A DNA stretch of 64,000 nucleotides from Musa acuminata AAA Group (GCF_036884655.1 NC_088340.1:4919501-4983500), one strand, 5' to 3'; shown: positions 1 to 15,920, counted from the first letter of the stretch. The notes: generated from the sequence alone by a model not told the origin. Made by a program: numbers and translations.

Positions 1-1903
1 CAATATTAGTTCTTAATTGATTCTCTTTTCCTTGCTGATTTTCAGTAATGGATATGGATGAATTCATCTTGTTTGGTGCAAATTTTCCATAAACAAACTT
101 ATTAGAGGAAGGCATATTTTGGTCCATGTTTAAAGACCACTGTGTCGAGGTTGACGCTTTCATGAATTGTGGTTGCTCCAAGGTTTTGGAGTTTCGAGTA
201 AGGGGGTGGACGTCATATCCTAATTTCTTGGATTTCTTGCAGGATGAGCTGTAGATAGCTTCCTGATAGAGGCCTTGCCGAAAGTTCACCACCTGTTCTT
301 CAAGGCGAACCACCTCTTCTTCTAAAACAGCTACTTCAGCCAAAAGTTCTAGTGTCTTGGGAGAGAAGGAAAGAATTTGAAGTCAAAATCATGTCTTTTT
401 TCATCTGTAAATGCAAAACTGGTGTTCTAAAATGCCTTGAAACAGAAGCTTATAGATTGTTGGAATATTAGAGGAGAGATTGAAGAAAGTTAAAGTTAAA
501 GGATAATTACATGTGAAGGCAAATATGGTGGAAGGCGAGGAAGAGCACCCCGAGGTCTCGTGAAAGCCCTCTCCAAGGCGCTGTGGACACTCTCTTCCTT
601 CCTTAGCTTCTTCCTAAGCTTATCAACCTGAAAACAAGAAGAGAAGAACCAACTTAATATAACCAAATAAAACATAATGACCAGAGAGACTACAAGCAGA
701 AATGCAAAATGATCGAATCACATGGAACTGTTCGATTAATATTCAGAGGAGATACATCTCGCTGCAGAGCAATCTTCCTCTCTCTCCTGGATTGGCATCT
801 GTTGGGTCCATTTGCTATGATCATCGATCCATTCCCCTGCATCTCAACCTTCCTCTCCTTGCAGATTCCCTTCACGCAGCAATAACTCATCAGAACAAGA
901 CAACAAATTACTCTTATTTGCGAACAACTCAATGCAAAAGAAGTATTTTCCTGCAAGATTCTTTAGATAACGAAACAAGCATACGACTTCTTTAATTTTA
1001 CCAAGGAAATCAGTGAGCCCATTTCTCGATAACACTCTCTCCTTGAGAAAGAAACAATAGCTTTGAAAGAAACGGGGAAATACTCAAAAGCCAACCTCGA
1101 AATAACAATCCATCTCAACTCCGTATGCATCAACATGTATAAAAGATTCACGCAGCAATAACTCATCAGAACAAGACAACAAATTACTCTTATTTGCTAA
1201 CAACTCAATGATAAAGAAACAGTTTTTCCTACGAGATTCTTTAGATAACGAAACAAGCATACGACTTCTTTAATTTTACCAAGGAAATCAGTGAACCCAT
1301 TTCTCGATAACACTCTCTCCTTGAGAAAGAAACAAAAGCTTTAAAAGAAACGGGGAAATACTCAAAAGCCAACCTCGAAATAACAATCCATCTCAACTCC
1401 GTATGCATCAACATGTATAAAAGATTCACGCAGCAATAACTCATCAGAACAAGACAACAAATTACTCTTATTTGCGAACAACTCAATGATAAAGAAATAG
1501 TTTTTCCTACGAGGTTCTTTAGATAACGAAACAAGCATACGACTTCTTTAATTTTACCAAGGAAATCAGTGAACCCATTTCTCGTTAACACTCTCTCCTT
1601 GAGAAAGAAGCAATAGCTTTAAAAGAAACGGGGAAATACTAAAAAGCCAACCTCGAAATAACAATCCATCTCAACTCCGTATGCATCAACATATATAAAA
1701 GATTCAAGTTTGTTTCAGAAAACACATTCACTGGCATAGAGAAAGCCACACAGGGCTCTGGTTCGAGATAAAGGAGCCAACTTTGCGAGGCATGGAACAA
1801 CAAGATCCAATGAAACAGAGACCCGTCTCGGGTTTAAGTCTACTTTATCGCGCTTCAGGGAAGCTTTCATGGCCGGCAACGACGCCCGCGCCTTGGAATT
1901 CAT
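1..1903 (-). CDS. MIP1-type leucine-zipper / DUF547 family protein, 5' part (runs off the window start)
   Basis: Exons read on the minus strand: 1844-1903 (start ATG at 1903), 756-857, 511-627 and 1-355, continuing past base 1. All internal junctions are in phase 0 and have GT/AG borders. The first 20 residues start [13 protein letters not shown]. Exon 2 contains the basic stretch [12 protein letters not shown]. Exon 3 reads [20 protein letters not shown], followed by a proline-rich LPRLPPYLP. Exon 4 starts with a heptad-rich acidic coiled coil ([20 protein letters not shown]). This order is the N-terminal leucine-zipper domain of plant ternary-complex-factor MIP1-like proteins, which normally carry a C-terminal DUF547 domain; that part would lie outside the window. 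The molecular role of the family is poorly defined. Intron 1 (858-1843) contains three tandem repeats. An upstream in-frame ORF reaching 2250 is CT-rich and more likely 5' UTR. The exact exon 2 acceptor is the least certain border. Confidence 0.85.
871..1702. repeat. Three tandem copies of a ~277 bp unit inside intron 1 of the MIP1-like gene
   Basis: Units begin at about 871, 1147 and 1425, and the third ends near 1702. Each starts with ttcacgcagcaataactcat and shares the run ccaaggaaatcagtga and the segment aacggggaaatact. Copies differ by only scattered substitutions and one- or two-base indels, so the amplification looks fairly recent. Copy 1 abuts the exon 2 acceptor at 858/857. Confidence 0.93.
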
Positions 1904-2400
1904 CGTCCCCAATTGCTCTTCTTCTTCTTCTTCCCTCCTCTCTTCTTCTTGTACGGAAAACAAAGCTCTCTGAAAAAAGAGATGATGATGAAAAGCCTGC
2001 AAACCTCAGCAGCCGAACGCCACCCGAAACACACGGGGGGAAATCTAGAAGGAAAGAGTGTGAAACAACATTCAGACCTGTGGATTGATCTCATTCGCGT
2101 ACGGGGGCGGGAAAGTTGAATGAACGCTGGCGAGGAGAGGAAAGCAAGAACTCGGGCCAAGGAGGCAACTTTGGATACCACTAATGGAAGGGGAGCCGAG
2201 AAGAAGCGGAGCCACAAGAGGCAAAAGGGAACCGCTCTCGCTTTCGCCAACTCACTAAAGTTGAGGGCGCTGCCGTCTTTCTCTTATCGGGTAGATCCTT
2301 TCGCTCACCGCGATGCGGGGGACCTCGAGGATTACACGGTGACCGGGGTTTAGATGCTTGAGGAGTTACTCGCGGGCGGTGCACGGCAGCACGTTACTAA
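1904..2400 (-). promoter_or_regulatory. 5' UTR and upstream region of the MIP1-like gene
   Basis: GC-richer stretch upstream of the ATG at 1903, with purine/pyrimidine-biased runs (ttcttcttct near 1918-1945). This is typical of a plant 5' leader. No clear TATA box was found. Placement is inferred from the gene model only. Confidence 0.35.
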
Positions 2401-5400
2401 CACGAAATGACGAAATTGCCCTCCTATTGTCTTCTCCATTGGTACATAACTAATCATATTGTTAATATGGCACAGCTTTCTGTTTCATGTTTTTGTTTTT
2501 CTCGTGAAGAAACGTGAAATGTTTCCACTCTGTTTCTATTCCCAGAGGATAAAAGAAGTTTCCTGTAGTGATTCAGTCAAACTAATTTAACAATGATGAT
2601 TTCTATTTGTATAAAATAGGAAAAAAAACACAATTTATGTTAGTGATATGTAGATTTAGCTTCCACTGAGAGATCATTTCATAAAACTGTCATATCTTCT
2701 GATTCATCTACAAATCTGATTAAACTATGGAATGAGGAATTGAGTTCAGTAGTATCATCAGAAAGAATTTTCTTTCTTTTCTTTTCTCCTTTTTTTTTTG
2801 AGGATGTATATGTTGGAAGACATACATCATGTCTCTACATTTACAAAGTTTCTATTGCTAGAGGACTAGTTGGTTGATTGCAGACTTTTCAGTGCAATTT
2901 CATGATTCTATTGGCACAAGCATAGCTGGTGTTCATATGCAAAAGTTCCTGATGCTTGCTATCAGTCCCAAACTTTTCTTGAGACAAATAATAGAGAATA
3001 GGAAGATGAGAGACTTTTTACTGTCAAAAAGTAACTCAGTATCTGAGCTACTATCAAGGATTATCCAGTAGTTTCTGAATCTTATGAGTTATCCTTGAAA
3101 TATTAATGCAGCTGCTCCTTTGATACCCTTAATCTAGAAAGAGGGGGGGGGGGGCATTTTTAAGAACTTCTATTTACAGTGTGTTTTCTCAACAAGGATG
3201 CAGAGACTTTGACAGATGTGGGAGGACACACTGTCAAGTTCACTTTTCACATCAGCTATAGAAGTGCAAACACACCCGCCATAACTTTGCAAAAAGGTAA
3301 GGAACCTGCCATGTTGGTCACTCATAGCTTGCAAGACAAGTTTGGGAGCTTCAGCTCAGTGTCATCCACTTGGTGCCAAAAGAGATTTAGTGTCTCTTGG
3401 GACAGATATAACTACTGCCTTGTTTGGTTGCTGAACAAGATGCCATTGGATAGACAGAGCAGCAAAAGTGAAAGACCTTGTCAGGTTATCTCTGCTTACT
3501 TCAAAAAAAGTTACATGTCTACAGACCAAGTAATGCATGTTTTGCTGCAATCCAAAACAAAGCATTTCAGCTTATGGATCCAAAAATCTGACCAAACTTT
3601 CAACTACTTACTGCACTTTCAATGACTACTAGTAGCGAAGCTTCTGTTCACCTGACACTGCTTTTATTTGGAGCCATTACAAAAGTTGTACATTCATACC
3701 ATTTACCCTGCTTTATTAATCATCTAAATTGTATCTGCTGTCATTCTGCAATTAGAAAGATACATTGTTAATTATATACCCATGCTTGAAGAAATTGAAT
3801 ACTTATACATTGGTCTAAGACCACATCTCAAGATGTCCCCAGCAATATGGGTGGACCAACAAATTGATAGTGATGCATTCATTTCTTTCTCCAAATTAAA
3901 TTGAAGTCAAGTTTTCCACTGCAATTATATATAAGGCACTTGCAATTGGCATGAATTATGTGTTTGTTAGGGCTTGAGACTGGATCTAAAGCTGACACTA
4001 TAAGCTGGATTAAAAATACAGTAGTAAATTCCAAAGGAAGGAGATGTTTCATCCTGGAAATGAGGACAGTGCAGCCGACAATGCCTTCTTGAGCGTTCAC
4101 TATCCATGCACGAGCAGCAGCAGAATCATTCATGTCCTCTTACCATATTATGCATGCCAAGTTTCTCACACTCATACGAAGATTCTGAGAACATGGTATT
4201 GGTTTGTCTTATTTGCAGCTGACATTCAAGTGCTGTAAAATGAACTCTAGTAAGATCTAGACAGGGAAGGAGATGTAATGTAATTGAAGTGTCATGGACT
4301 TCAGATAAAGGGGAAGGAAGATGACCAAATCATCAAGTTCCAACCTGCCTAATGATAATTCTGACTTAAAAAGATTGGTCTTTGTCATAGTATTTGCAAG
4401 AAATATGATAAATTCCAAGTCTGCAACAGGGTGGACATGTGATACTGATCACTTGGGACCATCTGCATGACACCAAGGATGCTCTAAGGATGAACAGAAG
4501 TGGTGATCTTAGCTAGAATGTTCATAAAGGTTGAGCCAGTAAATGCTTTGAGGAGATGCTTTAGCTCATTAGCTCATGAATAATTCAATCTTAAACCTTA
4601 CTAGTGTCTACTTAGCCTCCCCAGGATTCAAACCTGTACTTGAACTGTATAGTTAGATCAAGAGTGTCATCTGGCCTCAGAAGAACAGAGAGTGACACTA
4701 AAGAACTTGATGAAAGCAAGCAAGACTGACTCCCACCGACAAAATGTTGACTTTCATATGGAAAGATGAACAGTGTGAATGATGGAATGATCCTATCCTT
4801 GATCTGGCTGGCCACACTCTGCCTAATATACTTTGAAAAGACCATACCTGCCTTTATTTCCTGAAGGAATTGTTCAACATCTTGAGAGTGAAGAGACCAC
4901 CCAACCACCGGCTTATTCAAGTTGGCTTGCTAAGATCAATACAGAAATCAGTATGTTTTGGCTGATCTCAAGTGCGATGTTCCTTAGTGCTTTTCACTTG
5001 GTTTGGACCTGCAGACAAGCTTAGAGGTGATTAAAGGCTCTTTCATCATCTAAGAACAACCTAAGGTAGGATTTGACATGAGAAAGACTTGGCTGGGTAG
5101 ATGTGGCCACAATTGAAATTTCAATCTATCATTGCGATATGGTTAATTTCAAAACAATATTCTATGATTGCCACTGCTTGTGCCGATCCTGGAAATCAGG
5201 ATGGTGAATTAAAGGAATCGCAAAGTAGACTTTGCAGCTGACACTTCTTTTTTGTTAGAACAACTTTTATCTCCATCACTTTTCTTTGATTACATCCTAA
5301 CTCTTACTGCTCCCCACCACCGCCACCGTGAAAAGGTGTGGAAAGATCTTTCTTTGGCCACTATGGCCGTGAGCATATGATGAACAGCAATGATGTATGG

Positions 5401-6520
5401 CAATGGGATGGAATTCTTTGCCTGCTTCACGAGGACAAGCATGCCAAGTGCATTAGCGTGGATAGCATCATGCCCGTCGTGAACATTCCTCCCTCGACAT
5501 GCTTTGAGCGTGGAGATGTTGGGAATGAAACAAGCGAACATATATATGCTGACTTCCCAATACATGTCAAGAAGGACAGCGGTCTGTATCACGATTAGCA
5601 GCAGCAATGCATGCTTGGAAAGGTTTCTTGAAGAGACACAGCCTCAGCCAATGCCAATATAGTCTAAATCCACAATTTGGTGATTATTCCACAGGGGAAA
5701 TGATTGCCATGGAGAACCTGAGCTGCTGATTTGAAACTACTGCAACTTCTCTTCAGAGAAGGATTGGGCAAGAAGCCCATGAGAAGTTTTTGGGATTACT
5801 AGTCATTAAATTAAAATCTTAGCTCGAGCTTTCGAGATTATTGATCATCCAATCAAAATCTTAGACTCTGTTTCGTCGGTTTGTAAAGTTATATTTATTA
5901 GCTTAAAATTTTGAGATTAATGTTCATTTCATCTAAATCTTTATCATCAAACCATAGCAGTATCTAATCCTATATTTTTATTTTTATTTTCTAGATTTGT
6001 TCTCACTATTAATTTTCTACAGACTTACTGTGGACACACTACAGGAGATCTTTTAGCAGAAACTACTAAAATGAATTACAAGTTCTGTGATATTTTTGTT
6101 AAGCTACCTATTAAAAGCAGTGGAAGCTGTCATCATTTGAAGTTTGTATCTCCTTTTTTTCATTTACCTAATACAATTGTGCAAGAATCAATCAAACCTC
6201 ATTATATGAACAGCAACATGAAAGAGAAAACAAAATTGTTAATGCTTCCAAATACTCATTACTCCCAACTGAGTTCCTTCATCATCACACCTTACAGTTT
6301 TGAATACTAAACTTGCCCATCGCTTGCTTCTCTCTTTCCTTTTTCTTTTCCCTTAAGCATGTAACAAGTGGAGATTATCCTCCAAGAATGGACTTCCTTG
6401 CATGTATGTAGTCTATAGAAATCATGTGAAGGAGAAGGATTTGTTCAAAGCAACCAAGGCATTCTATTCCAACAATCTCAGCTCGGCCACTTTGTTCTTG
6501 CTCGGACTATGTCATTCCAA
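2401..6520. other. Intergenic, no supportable gene
   Basis: AT-rich sequence with a poly-G run near 3141-3154. Short ORFs occur at 3179-3625 (+), 4612-4920 (-) and a mirrored pair around 5290-5607, but none has a recognisable domain, consistent composition or splice partners. I see no tRNA, repeat array or retroelement end here. Confidence 0.5.
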
Positions 6521-6521
6521 A

Positions 6522-6530
6522 TATATATAT
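6522..6530 (+). promoter_or_regulatory. TATA-like element of the carboxypeptidase gene
   Basis: The run atatatatat lies about 70 bases before the chosen ATG at 6596. Its position argues that translation starts at 6596 rather than at the in-frame ATG at 6509, which lies upstream of it. It could also be a chance AT run. Confidence 0.4.
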
Positions 6531-6595
6531 CTGGACAGCATAAGGTGCGGTCACACTGCGTGTTCCCTTGGCTTCTATTGCTTACCACCAAGACC

Positions 6596-8593
<1,998 letters not shown>

Positions 8594-9536
8594 TTGACAT
8601 TCTTAATATGCACACATGTTTCTACAGCTTCAAAAACACATCAGGATTTGCCTCAGCTGGAGGAGACTGCTAATAAATATCTGCAGGAATCTTTTAGACA
8701 GCTACTCTTATTGATTAGGCCAAGCTATCAAGAATGACTCAGCCATATGTTAATCAAATCCCTACAAGAGTTTTAGTTCCACAAGTGGTTTATTCATGCA
8801 CTTCTTAATGACAAAAATTTTCATTGGCCATATATATGATCCTTTATCAATCAAATTAGTCCAAAAAAGATATAGAGTCTAGAGGACACAAATGGATCAA
8901 TTCTAAAATCTTGATATCAAGGTAACTTGCCATTTAAGCTCCTAGACTTTCTAACCCTAGGTGCCTGTGGTACTCCAGAGCTTTTTAATGTCATGATACT
9001 GGCCTTCCTATGTTAATAATGGAGGCCGAGTCCAGAGAGAAGCAAGTCTTTCCCGATTTTGGAGAATAATACAGACACCCATTCTTACCATTCACATATC
9101 TGTAAGAAGAATCTACAAAAATGAGCAACAACTTTGTCATCAGCAGGACAGAACAGTATGAGAATCCTTATTTGTCATTAAAGAAATTATTCAAATTATT
9201 AGGCTAAATAGACGCTGTTAGCTTCAGACTAATGAATAAATATTTTTCTCATGGTTCCAGAAATTAGAAATCATCTTTCACATAAGTCAAGCAGTTCATT
9301 TCTAATTATTTGACATAATGAGACACTCAAGATGTCCAAGTAATCTAGTTTACTTCTAATGACCAGTCAAAATTCATGAATTGAATTTGACACAGCTTTT
9401 TGAAGAAAAGGACCATAAGAAATGCTAGTTCTCACAATCATATATTTTACTTTACCAGCAGCTACATTCTAACTCATGGAGAACTGTCTACTTGTTATCA
9501 GTCACTACAACTATGACAACGTAGTGAAGCCTCTTT
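8594..9536. other. Intergenic between two converging genes
   Basis: It holds the 3' flanks of the carboxypeptidase (+) and the RNA-binding protein (-). AT-rich and otherwise featureless; no repeat or coding signal was recognised. Confidence 0.5.
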
Positions 9537-12500
9537 TCAGCTCACCTGTTGTTGGTTCCCGTGGAAAGAATAAGTGCCATAAGCAGCATACATGCTTGGG
9601 TCTGGCACTGGTGCGGCGTACATGTATCCATTATAAAATGGCCCTCCATAATACATGCCATTCCACTGGTTACTGGAGTCGGATCGAAACTGTCAACAAA
9701 GCAGACAAGTCGTAAGAGAAAAATAGGCAAATACTTGCTAGAGAGCACAGATAGCTTGCCCTTCTATATTCAGTATAGCAGAATACTTTTGGATGTCTGT
9801 TCATACATGTAAAAGATTTGGGAGGAAGCTTGATAACAAAGAAAGACTATCAATAGGATCACACCAACCATTTATTTAAAAGTAAATTAACCCAATATGC
9901 TGAGAAATTTCAAAAAGAAACTAGTTGCAAGACAAGCTATGATGGTACTAGATCGTCTGTATCATATATTCCAGTCGAGACCATCTGAAGAACTCTTTGA
10001 ACCTCTACAGTTGAACTGGTATCAATGGCTACTTTGAAAACAAATCAAGAGGGTATTGATGATCCAGTAGCACAAAAGTACAATTACCATGATCTCATGA
10101 TGTTAGAGTTTCCACCTTCCAGCCATTAAATTTACCCAATATCACATTCTAAAGAGTCACACCTGTTTGTTTGCAGGATTGCGTCCCCAAGAGAGACGGA
10201 CAGTCTGCTTTCCAATAACTGTTCCGTTTAACCGCTGCAATGCTTCTTCGGCATTGTTTCTACCAAAACATACAAAAAAAATATAACATTAGTGATAGCT
10301 ATGACATTTGTTACTCCTGTCACATTCTCTGAAACTAAAGATAAAGAGTTATACCTTTGGACAAATTGCACAAAACCACATTGTTTCCCAACTGGTATTT
10401 TCACAGAGGCAATCTCACCATACTGAGAAAATGTCTGATTGAGATCATCCTCATTGACATTAGGATCAAGTCCTCCGACAAATACCTATAGCAGGAGCCA
10501 GGTAATAATGGAAAAGCTATGTACATAGATGGTAAAAACTTGCATATAAAGTATCTTTACTTACAGTTGTGTTAGTTAGATCTCCATCTGATTGAGCAGA
10601 TAAACCATTAGATCCAGAAACCCCTAAGATGGGGAAATAAGTCATGAAAAACTAAAATATACAATGTATTTACATTATAAAATCAAATATTGTCAATAAA
10701 ATTTTCATCAAAATATAAGAGAAAGAAAGCTCATCTTTCAGCTACCTGTGAAGGGATTTTGAGCCAGTCAGAACAGTTCTGTGATGCTATAGTTGGTTTA
10801 GGTTTTAAAGAACAGATAAAATTAGTCTAACAAAAATTAAAATTGACCCTGTAACTTTAAACTGGTAAGTATGCTTCTGCTTAGTTCTGTCTCCCTCTCT
10901 CTATCAGCACGTGAAGATGTGATTGCCCATATGCAATAACTGAGATACTTCTTAAAATTTTAACAGAAAAGATTTTACACTTATGGCTTCGCCTTTGGCT
11001 CTGTATTTGATTTGACTCTTTGGTACATCTGTACTTTCAAGATAGAAATACTCTGCATGCAACTTCCTTTGTTGACTAGTATCCAGTTATTATTTCGAGC
11101 TGAGGTATTGTCTAGTATAAACCTAGTCATATGGCATATTAATTCATTAAATATAAAAAATAATTGAACTACTTAAAGACTGAAAGATCTTACATATGCA
11201 ATGCAATCATCATATATTGGACATCACTCATATAAAGGAATACATGACATAACCGCATATAATAATTGGATATTTGACAAACAAATGATATGCAATGCAC
11301 CCATATAAAGAATGAATAAAATTGGGAAAGAATACAAACATACCAGATGACTTTCTCGGGGTCGCAGGACCAATGCGCATTGGCCTAGTGGAGCAATATA
11401 TACCATTCATTTCAGTCATGGCAAGTGTCTTCTCATCCTCATTCCCAAATCTTACAAATCCATAACCCTTTGAACGACCAGTATTTGCATCAATGACAAC
11501 TTTTGCACCTTTCACAGATGGGTATTTACTAGCAAAAGTTTCTTGCAGTGTAACATCAGTAACATCAGAAGCTAAATCTCCTACAAATATAGAGTAATCA
11601 GAAGAAGCATCTGAACGCCTATCACCCGTACTAAATGATGCCCAATTTAACCTAAAAGGTTGATCAGTGTTAGGCATCATATGACCAACAAAGCTCTGAA
11701 GTACATTTTTAGCTGCTTCATGTGTATAAAACTCCACAAAACCATATCCCTCTGACTGTCCAGTCTGCTTGTTGCGGATAACTTTAATTGAAATAACCTG
11801 TAAATTGTTTCAAGGATTTATGACACAAAGGCAATATGTAATCTTTGATCGATAATTAGCTGGTTATATGAGCATCACTGATTATGGTGGTTTGTACCAA
11901 ACAAGTAGATGGACATGGAAATACAAATTTACACATTTAAGAATCCAGCAGAAGAGAAAACACACCACATTCCATCCATGTAATTTCAACCAATTCTCGC
12001 ATCAAAACCTCTTAAAACAAAAGAACAGGAAAATGAAAAGCAACCTGTAATAACATATGATAGAGGCCAAGTCCTTATTGTTGCTAGACAATTTGTAGTC
12101 TTGAATGTCATAAATTATTACTTGTTAATCAAACTTACATTTATTAATAATTAAAATATGTACTCGATCAACACTTGACAATGTAACTTCATCTGCTTAT
12201 AAAGTGTAGATGAATATTTTTTAATAAATACCATTCTGTATCAAAACAAAATCACCTTATACGGCACATCATTTTTGTCACTAGCACATGCACCTCAAAT
12301 ATGCGCATACACATGTTATGGATATGTTTGAACGTCAATCTGTTCATAACTATACTAATTTGGCTTATCTTTTGACCTTTAGTTAATTTTTCATGTCTTT
12401 GAGCATTCCAAGAGTTCTTCAGTCAAAACCGAAGATTCAGACTTCAGTCTTGCATATTTAAATGACCAGAGTACTCTCCTCTTAGAGTTAAGATGGAAAC

Positions 12501-14456
12501 ATATCATAGAATTATAAAAAGTAATTACCCTTAAAACTTAATTATTACCTCAGCACCTGGCTAGCACAATAGACATCTTATCTGCCATCACCAGAACAGC
12601 TTGACAGATTCTGTACTACAACAGCTTCCTGTAGGCAGTGCTGGAAGAACTAGTTTGTGTAGAAAAATAGGACCGTTGAGGGTGAGCAGCAAAGATGACT
12701 CTCATAGTTATGTCAATAATCCCCATGTCAGACCATAAAGTCAAGCATTTATGTGTTATGAATCATCGTGGATGCTGAAGCTTAGTATATGCCTTATGTA
12801 GGTTTGGTAGTCTGTTTTGACAAAGCTCAGCAACTAAAGTTCAACTTTGTTTTTTTTTAGACAATCTTATCTTACTCTAGGACTGTCATGACAAGAAAGC
12901 AACAAGCATACAAATTTTGACCATCTTGCCAAAATTAATACTTGAAATGACATTTTGAGTATGCAGTAGAGAAAACAAGATAGACAGGCATAGTAATCAA
13001 ATAATCTAATTAACAAACCTCAGTCTTAAATATAGAAAATGACTTGAATTTCACTATCTTGTGGACAGTTGACAAGCTGCAGAAAGCTGATGTGTGAAAC
13101 AATTTCCACCAGAAGACAGGTTGCACTTATAGATATTAGTAAAAGATGCACCTATTCTAGAAAAATCAAAATTGCAAAGACCAACAAAGTAATGTTCGTC
13201 ATTGCCCACAAAATGCTTAGTTCAAAACTGCGCTTAAATGAATGTTAAGATAGTTGAGATAGAAAAGGGCTGGCTCAGTGCATAAGGCTCCCATCAATGT
13301 TTTAATTATACTCTATAGCTGACCGTAATAGTGAAAGAAGTTTTTGTTGATGACAAGTTGAGAAGAAGAATTGTGTCAACAACTCCAAAGTCTCGAGGCA
13401 CTTATATAGGAGATGGCAGTGAAAGAGAGTGAAAGAATAATGACCGGTAGGAAGCTTAAATCAACAGACATAAGATGTGGAAAACAAACACATGGGTGAT
13501 TGGTAAAAATTGGATCAGCCTTGTTGCTTGCAGTAAATCATATGCATGAAGCTACATGCTAATCTTTCCAATAGAGGCTTTGTTCAGCACAACTAAAAGA
13601 AAGTTTGTATACAACTCATGCGAAGAGTAAATCCAGATACAATGCACATCAAACTGCAGTAGGCAATGCATGATTCCTATATCTGATTCACACAAATAAT
13701 CTAAGGGTTGTGTGCAATACAATTGTTAGAGTGAATTAGGTTTATTAAGATATAATATTCACTTCTTATCATGCTCGACCCAATTCCTATCTACAATATT
13801 CCTGTCTACAATGAGATGCATGATGGAGTCGCTACACAACCACAAGTTACATAATTGCATCGAATAAAGATAAAATTTCCTTTTAAAAATCTCTCCTTTA
13901 ACGCCAATTGAAGCTACAATAGATCTTAAAAAGATCTAGTATTCCTCTCCTATCTCAAGTTCTTGATGAAAAAAAACTCTCGAAACAACAATATTCTAGT
14001 AACAAAACCTAATGAAATCTTTATTTTTCCATCATATTAGGCAGAAGAGACTCATAACACTAAGATTCTTCGAAACCCTGGCAGGATCTAAGCAATCGCA
14101 TTCATTAAAGCTGGCAAGAAAGACGAAACCCGAACCTCGCCGGTGCGTCCGAAGCAGTTATGGAGGTAGTTCTCGTCCATCCAGTAGTGGAGGTCCCCGA
14201 CCCAGATCGTCTTGTTGTCCTCCCCACCCACCACCGCCGAGGCCGAATAAGCCCCGGCCCCATTGTGTTGCTGCGGCAGTTGCGTGGGGTGGTGATAAGG
14301 CACAAAATGCTGCGCGTACTGCGGAATTGGCGGCGCCACCATCTGGTGCGGCGTCATCATCATCGCCGCCTGCGGTGGGTACTGCATCGCCGGCATCCAC
14401 TGTTGCTGCTGCTGCTGCTGCCGTGGCTCAGCGATCCCGTTCGCCGCCTGCTGCAT
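9537..14456 (-). CDS. RBP45/RBP47-type polyadenylate-binding protein with three RRMs
   Basis: Six exons on the minus strand: 14136-14456, 11344-11797, 10565-10623, 10355-10485, 10163-10259, 9537-9689. They total 1215 nt, or 404 residues, the usual size. The N-terminus is rich in Gln/Pro/Met (poly-Q at residues 13-19). RRM1 is at about 82-160 (RNP2 IWVGDL, RNP1 EGYGFVEF), RRM2 at about 175-253 (IFVGDL, KGYGFVRF) and RRM3 at about 279-348 (VFVGGL, QCGFVQF). The tail is Tyr/Gly/Met-rich and ends QQQVS, as in relatives. Such proteins bind U-rich or poly(A) RNA in the nucleus and in stress granules. RRM1 is split by the 2.3 kb intron 1 (11798-14135), in which I found no other feature. The last codons GTG AGC TGA also resemble a splice donor, so an alternative 3' exon is possible, but the QQQVS end fits the family. 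Confidence 0.94.
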
Positions 14457-14502
14457 CGTCGCCGGAGTCGGAGGAGGCTTTGAAAGGCGGCGAGACCGAG
14501 TC

Positions 14503-14507
<5 letters not shown>

Positions 14508-14530
<23 letters not shown>
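14508..14530. repeat. GA/CT microsatellite in the 5' leader of the RNA-binding protein gene
   Basis: About 11 GA units (CT on the transcribed strand), about 50-75 bases upstream of the ATG at 14456. CT-rich leaders are common in plant genes. Confidence 0.85.
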
Positions 14531-14535
<5 letters not shown>

Positions 14536-14539
14536 GAAG

Positions 14540-15920
14540 GGAAGCCGTGGGTTTGAGATGGGTTGAGGATTTATTGCAGGAGGCGATGGTTTCAGAAGCG
14601 AGAAGCGACGACGCCCGTCGGATGGGGTGCGGAGGGCATTTCAACCGTCGATGGGTGAAGGAAGGGTGCGGAGGAGATGATTAGATTTGGGGGGTTCGGG
14701 TTCGTGTGGGCCCCATTTGCTCGCTCGCTCCTTTGTTGTTATCCTCCGTAGTGTGCGCTGTCGCGTGACAGGGAATTGGTAAGTTTGATGAGCAGTAGTG
14801 ATGAGATCAGCAGGAATTGCTGTTGGAAGGCGCTGAGTTGTGTGTTCATCGTTTCTGTGTTGCCTGTGTGACACTGACATGTATGGTTTAGTGTCGTATA
14901 CGGTTAATATAAAGGATGAATTTTTCGACGTCAGCATATCATTTTATGAACGATGGTTGACGTTTTTCTCTACAGCACAGTACGTAAAAAAACCGATTGT
15001 GACACATAAAAATTAGATTATTTTGAGATAATTTTATTGAATCATTTTGAGCTAGTTTTATCTATTCTGAAGAATGATCATTCTACAATCTTGTAAATTA
15101 TTTATGTTTATAATTTTTAAGCAAGACACATAAAAAAAAAAGTGAAACAAAACATACTGTCCAAACAAACGAAAATAATTAATGGGTGCACGATGATCAT
15201 ATGTGACACTTGGATGCTTAAGTTAATGTTCTAATCGAATAAGTCGAATTAATTGGACTTTGAGAGATGTTGTGTTTTGAGACATACTTGTGCATTTCCT
15301 TTTATAGCAATTGTTTGGGAGCTATTATGGCCATCTATTATGTTGTTCGTGCAGTAATGGGAACATGCTATTTGATCGTGACTGTCATTATAACGCATCA
15401 GACTTAGGATTACATGATTTTCTCCATATGATGCTTAACGGGCAGCTACTTAGCATTATTACGAGGTCATGTAGAGGTGGTGATGAGTGGTTGGTTGAGT
15501 ACCCCCATCATGTTAGCCATCGGGGATAGGTCGATTAGCCATGTAAAGCTAGAGTGTGGAACTAGTATGTCGACCAAGTAGAGTTGACTTGGCGATTACG
15601 TGCTCCTGACTTATCGGCTCTACGAGGAGTCGACACATCGATGCATGGGACTAATGTATCGGTCAGGTCATTTCTATCATATCATGTGTATAAAGGACTA
15701 ATACATAAGTATAAAGGGTCTTTCCTAATAATAAACAAGATAGATAATATCTCCAATAAGTTATAGTTATAGCATGTTTACAATATATTCCATGCGAGCA
15801 ACTTAGAAAACATATTACTAAGATATACAAGATGCTTCCCCCACTAAAGCCTCCTATAAAAAATGAGTTAAAATTATTTTAATGAATCATTAGACGAAGC
15901 TACTCAATAGGGTAGAACAA
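14540..15920. other. Intergenic, no supportable gene
   Basis: The first few hundred bases are the promoter side of the RNA-binding protein gene. The remainder is AT-rich, with short ORFs only (for example 15311-15529). No domain, tRNA or repeat boundary was recognised. Confidence 0.45.

Noticed and set aside
3179..3625. 148-codon open frame on the plus strand
   Set aside because: No recognisable domain, no splice partners, mixed composition and a mirrored frame on the other strand; length can arise by chance.
5290..5607. Overlapping open frames on both strands
   Set aside because: Neither reading looks like a protein family and neither has promoter or splice support.
6509..6595. Upstream in-frame start of the carboxypeptidase
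   Set aside because: It lies before the TATA-like run and adds a non-signal-like leader; the ATG at 6596 places a normal signal peptide at the N-terminus.
14012..14566. 184-codon plus-strand frame
   Set aside because: It is antisense to exon 1 and 5' leader of the RNA-binding protein gene; its Ser/Pro/Arg bias is a by-product of that exon's composition.
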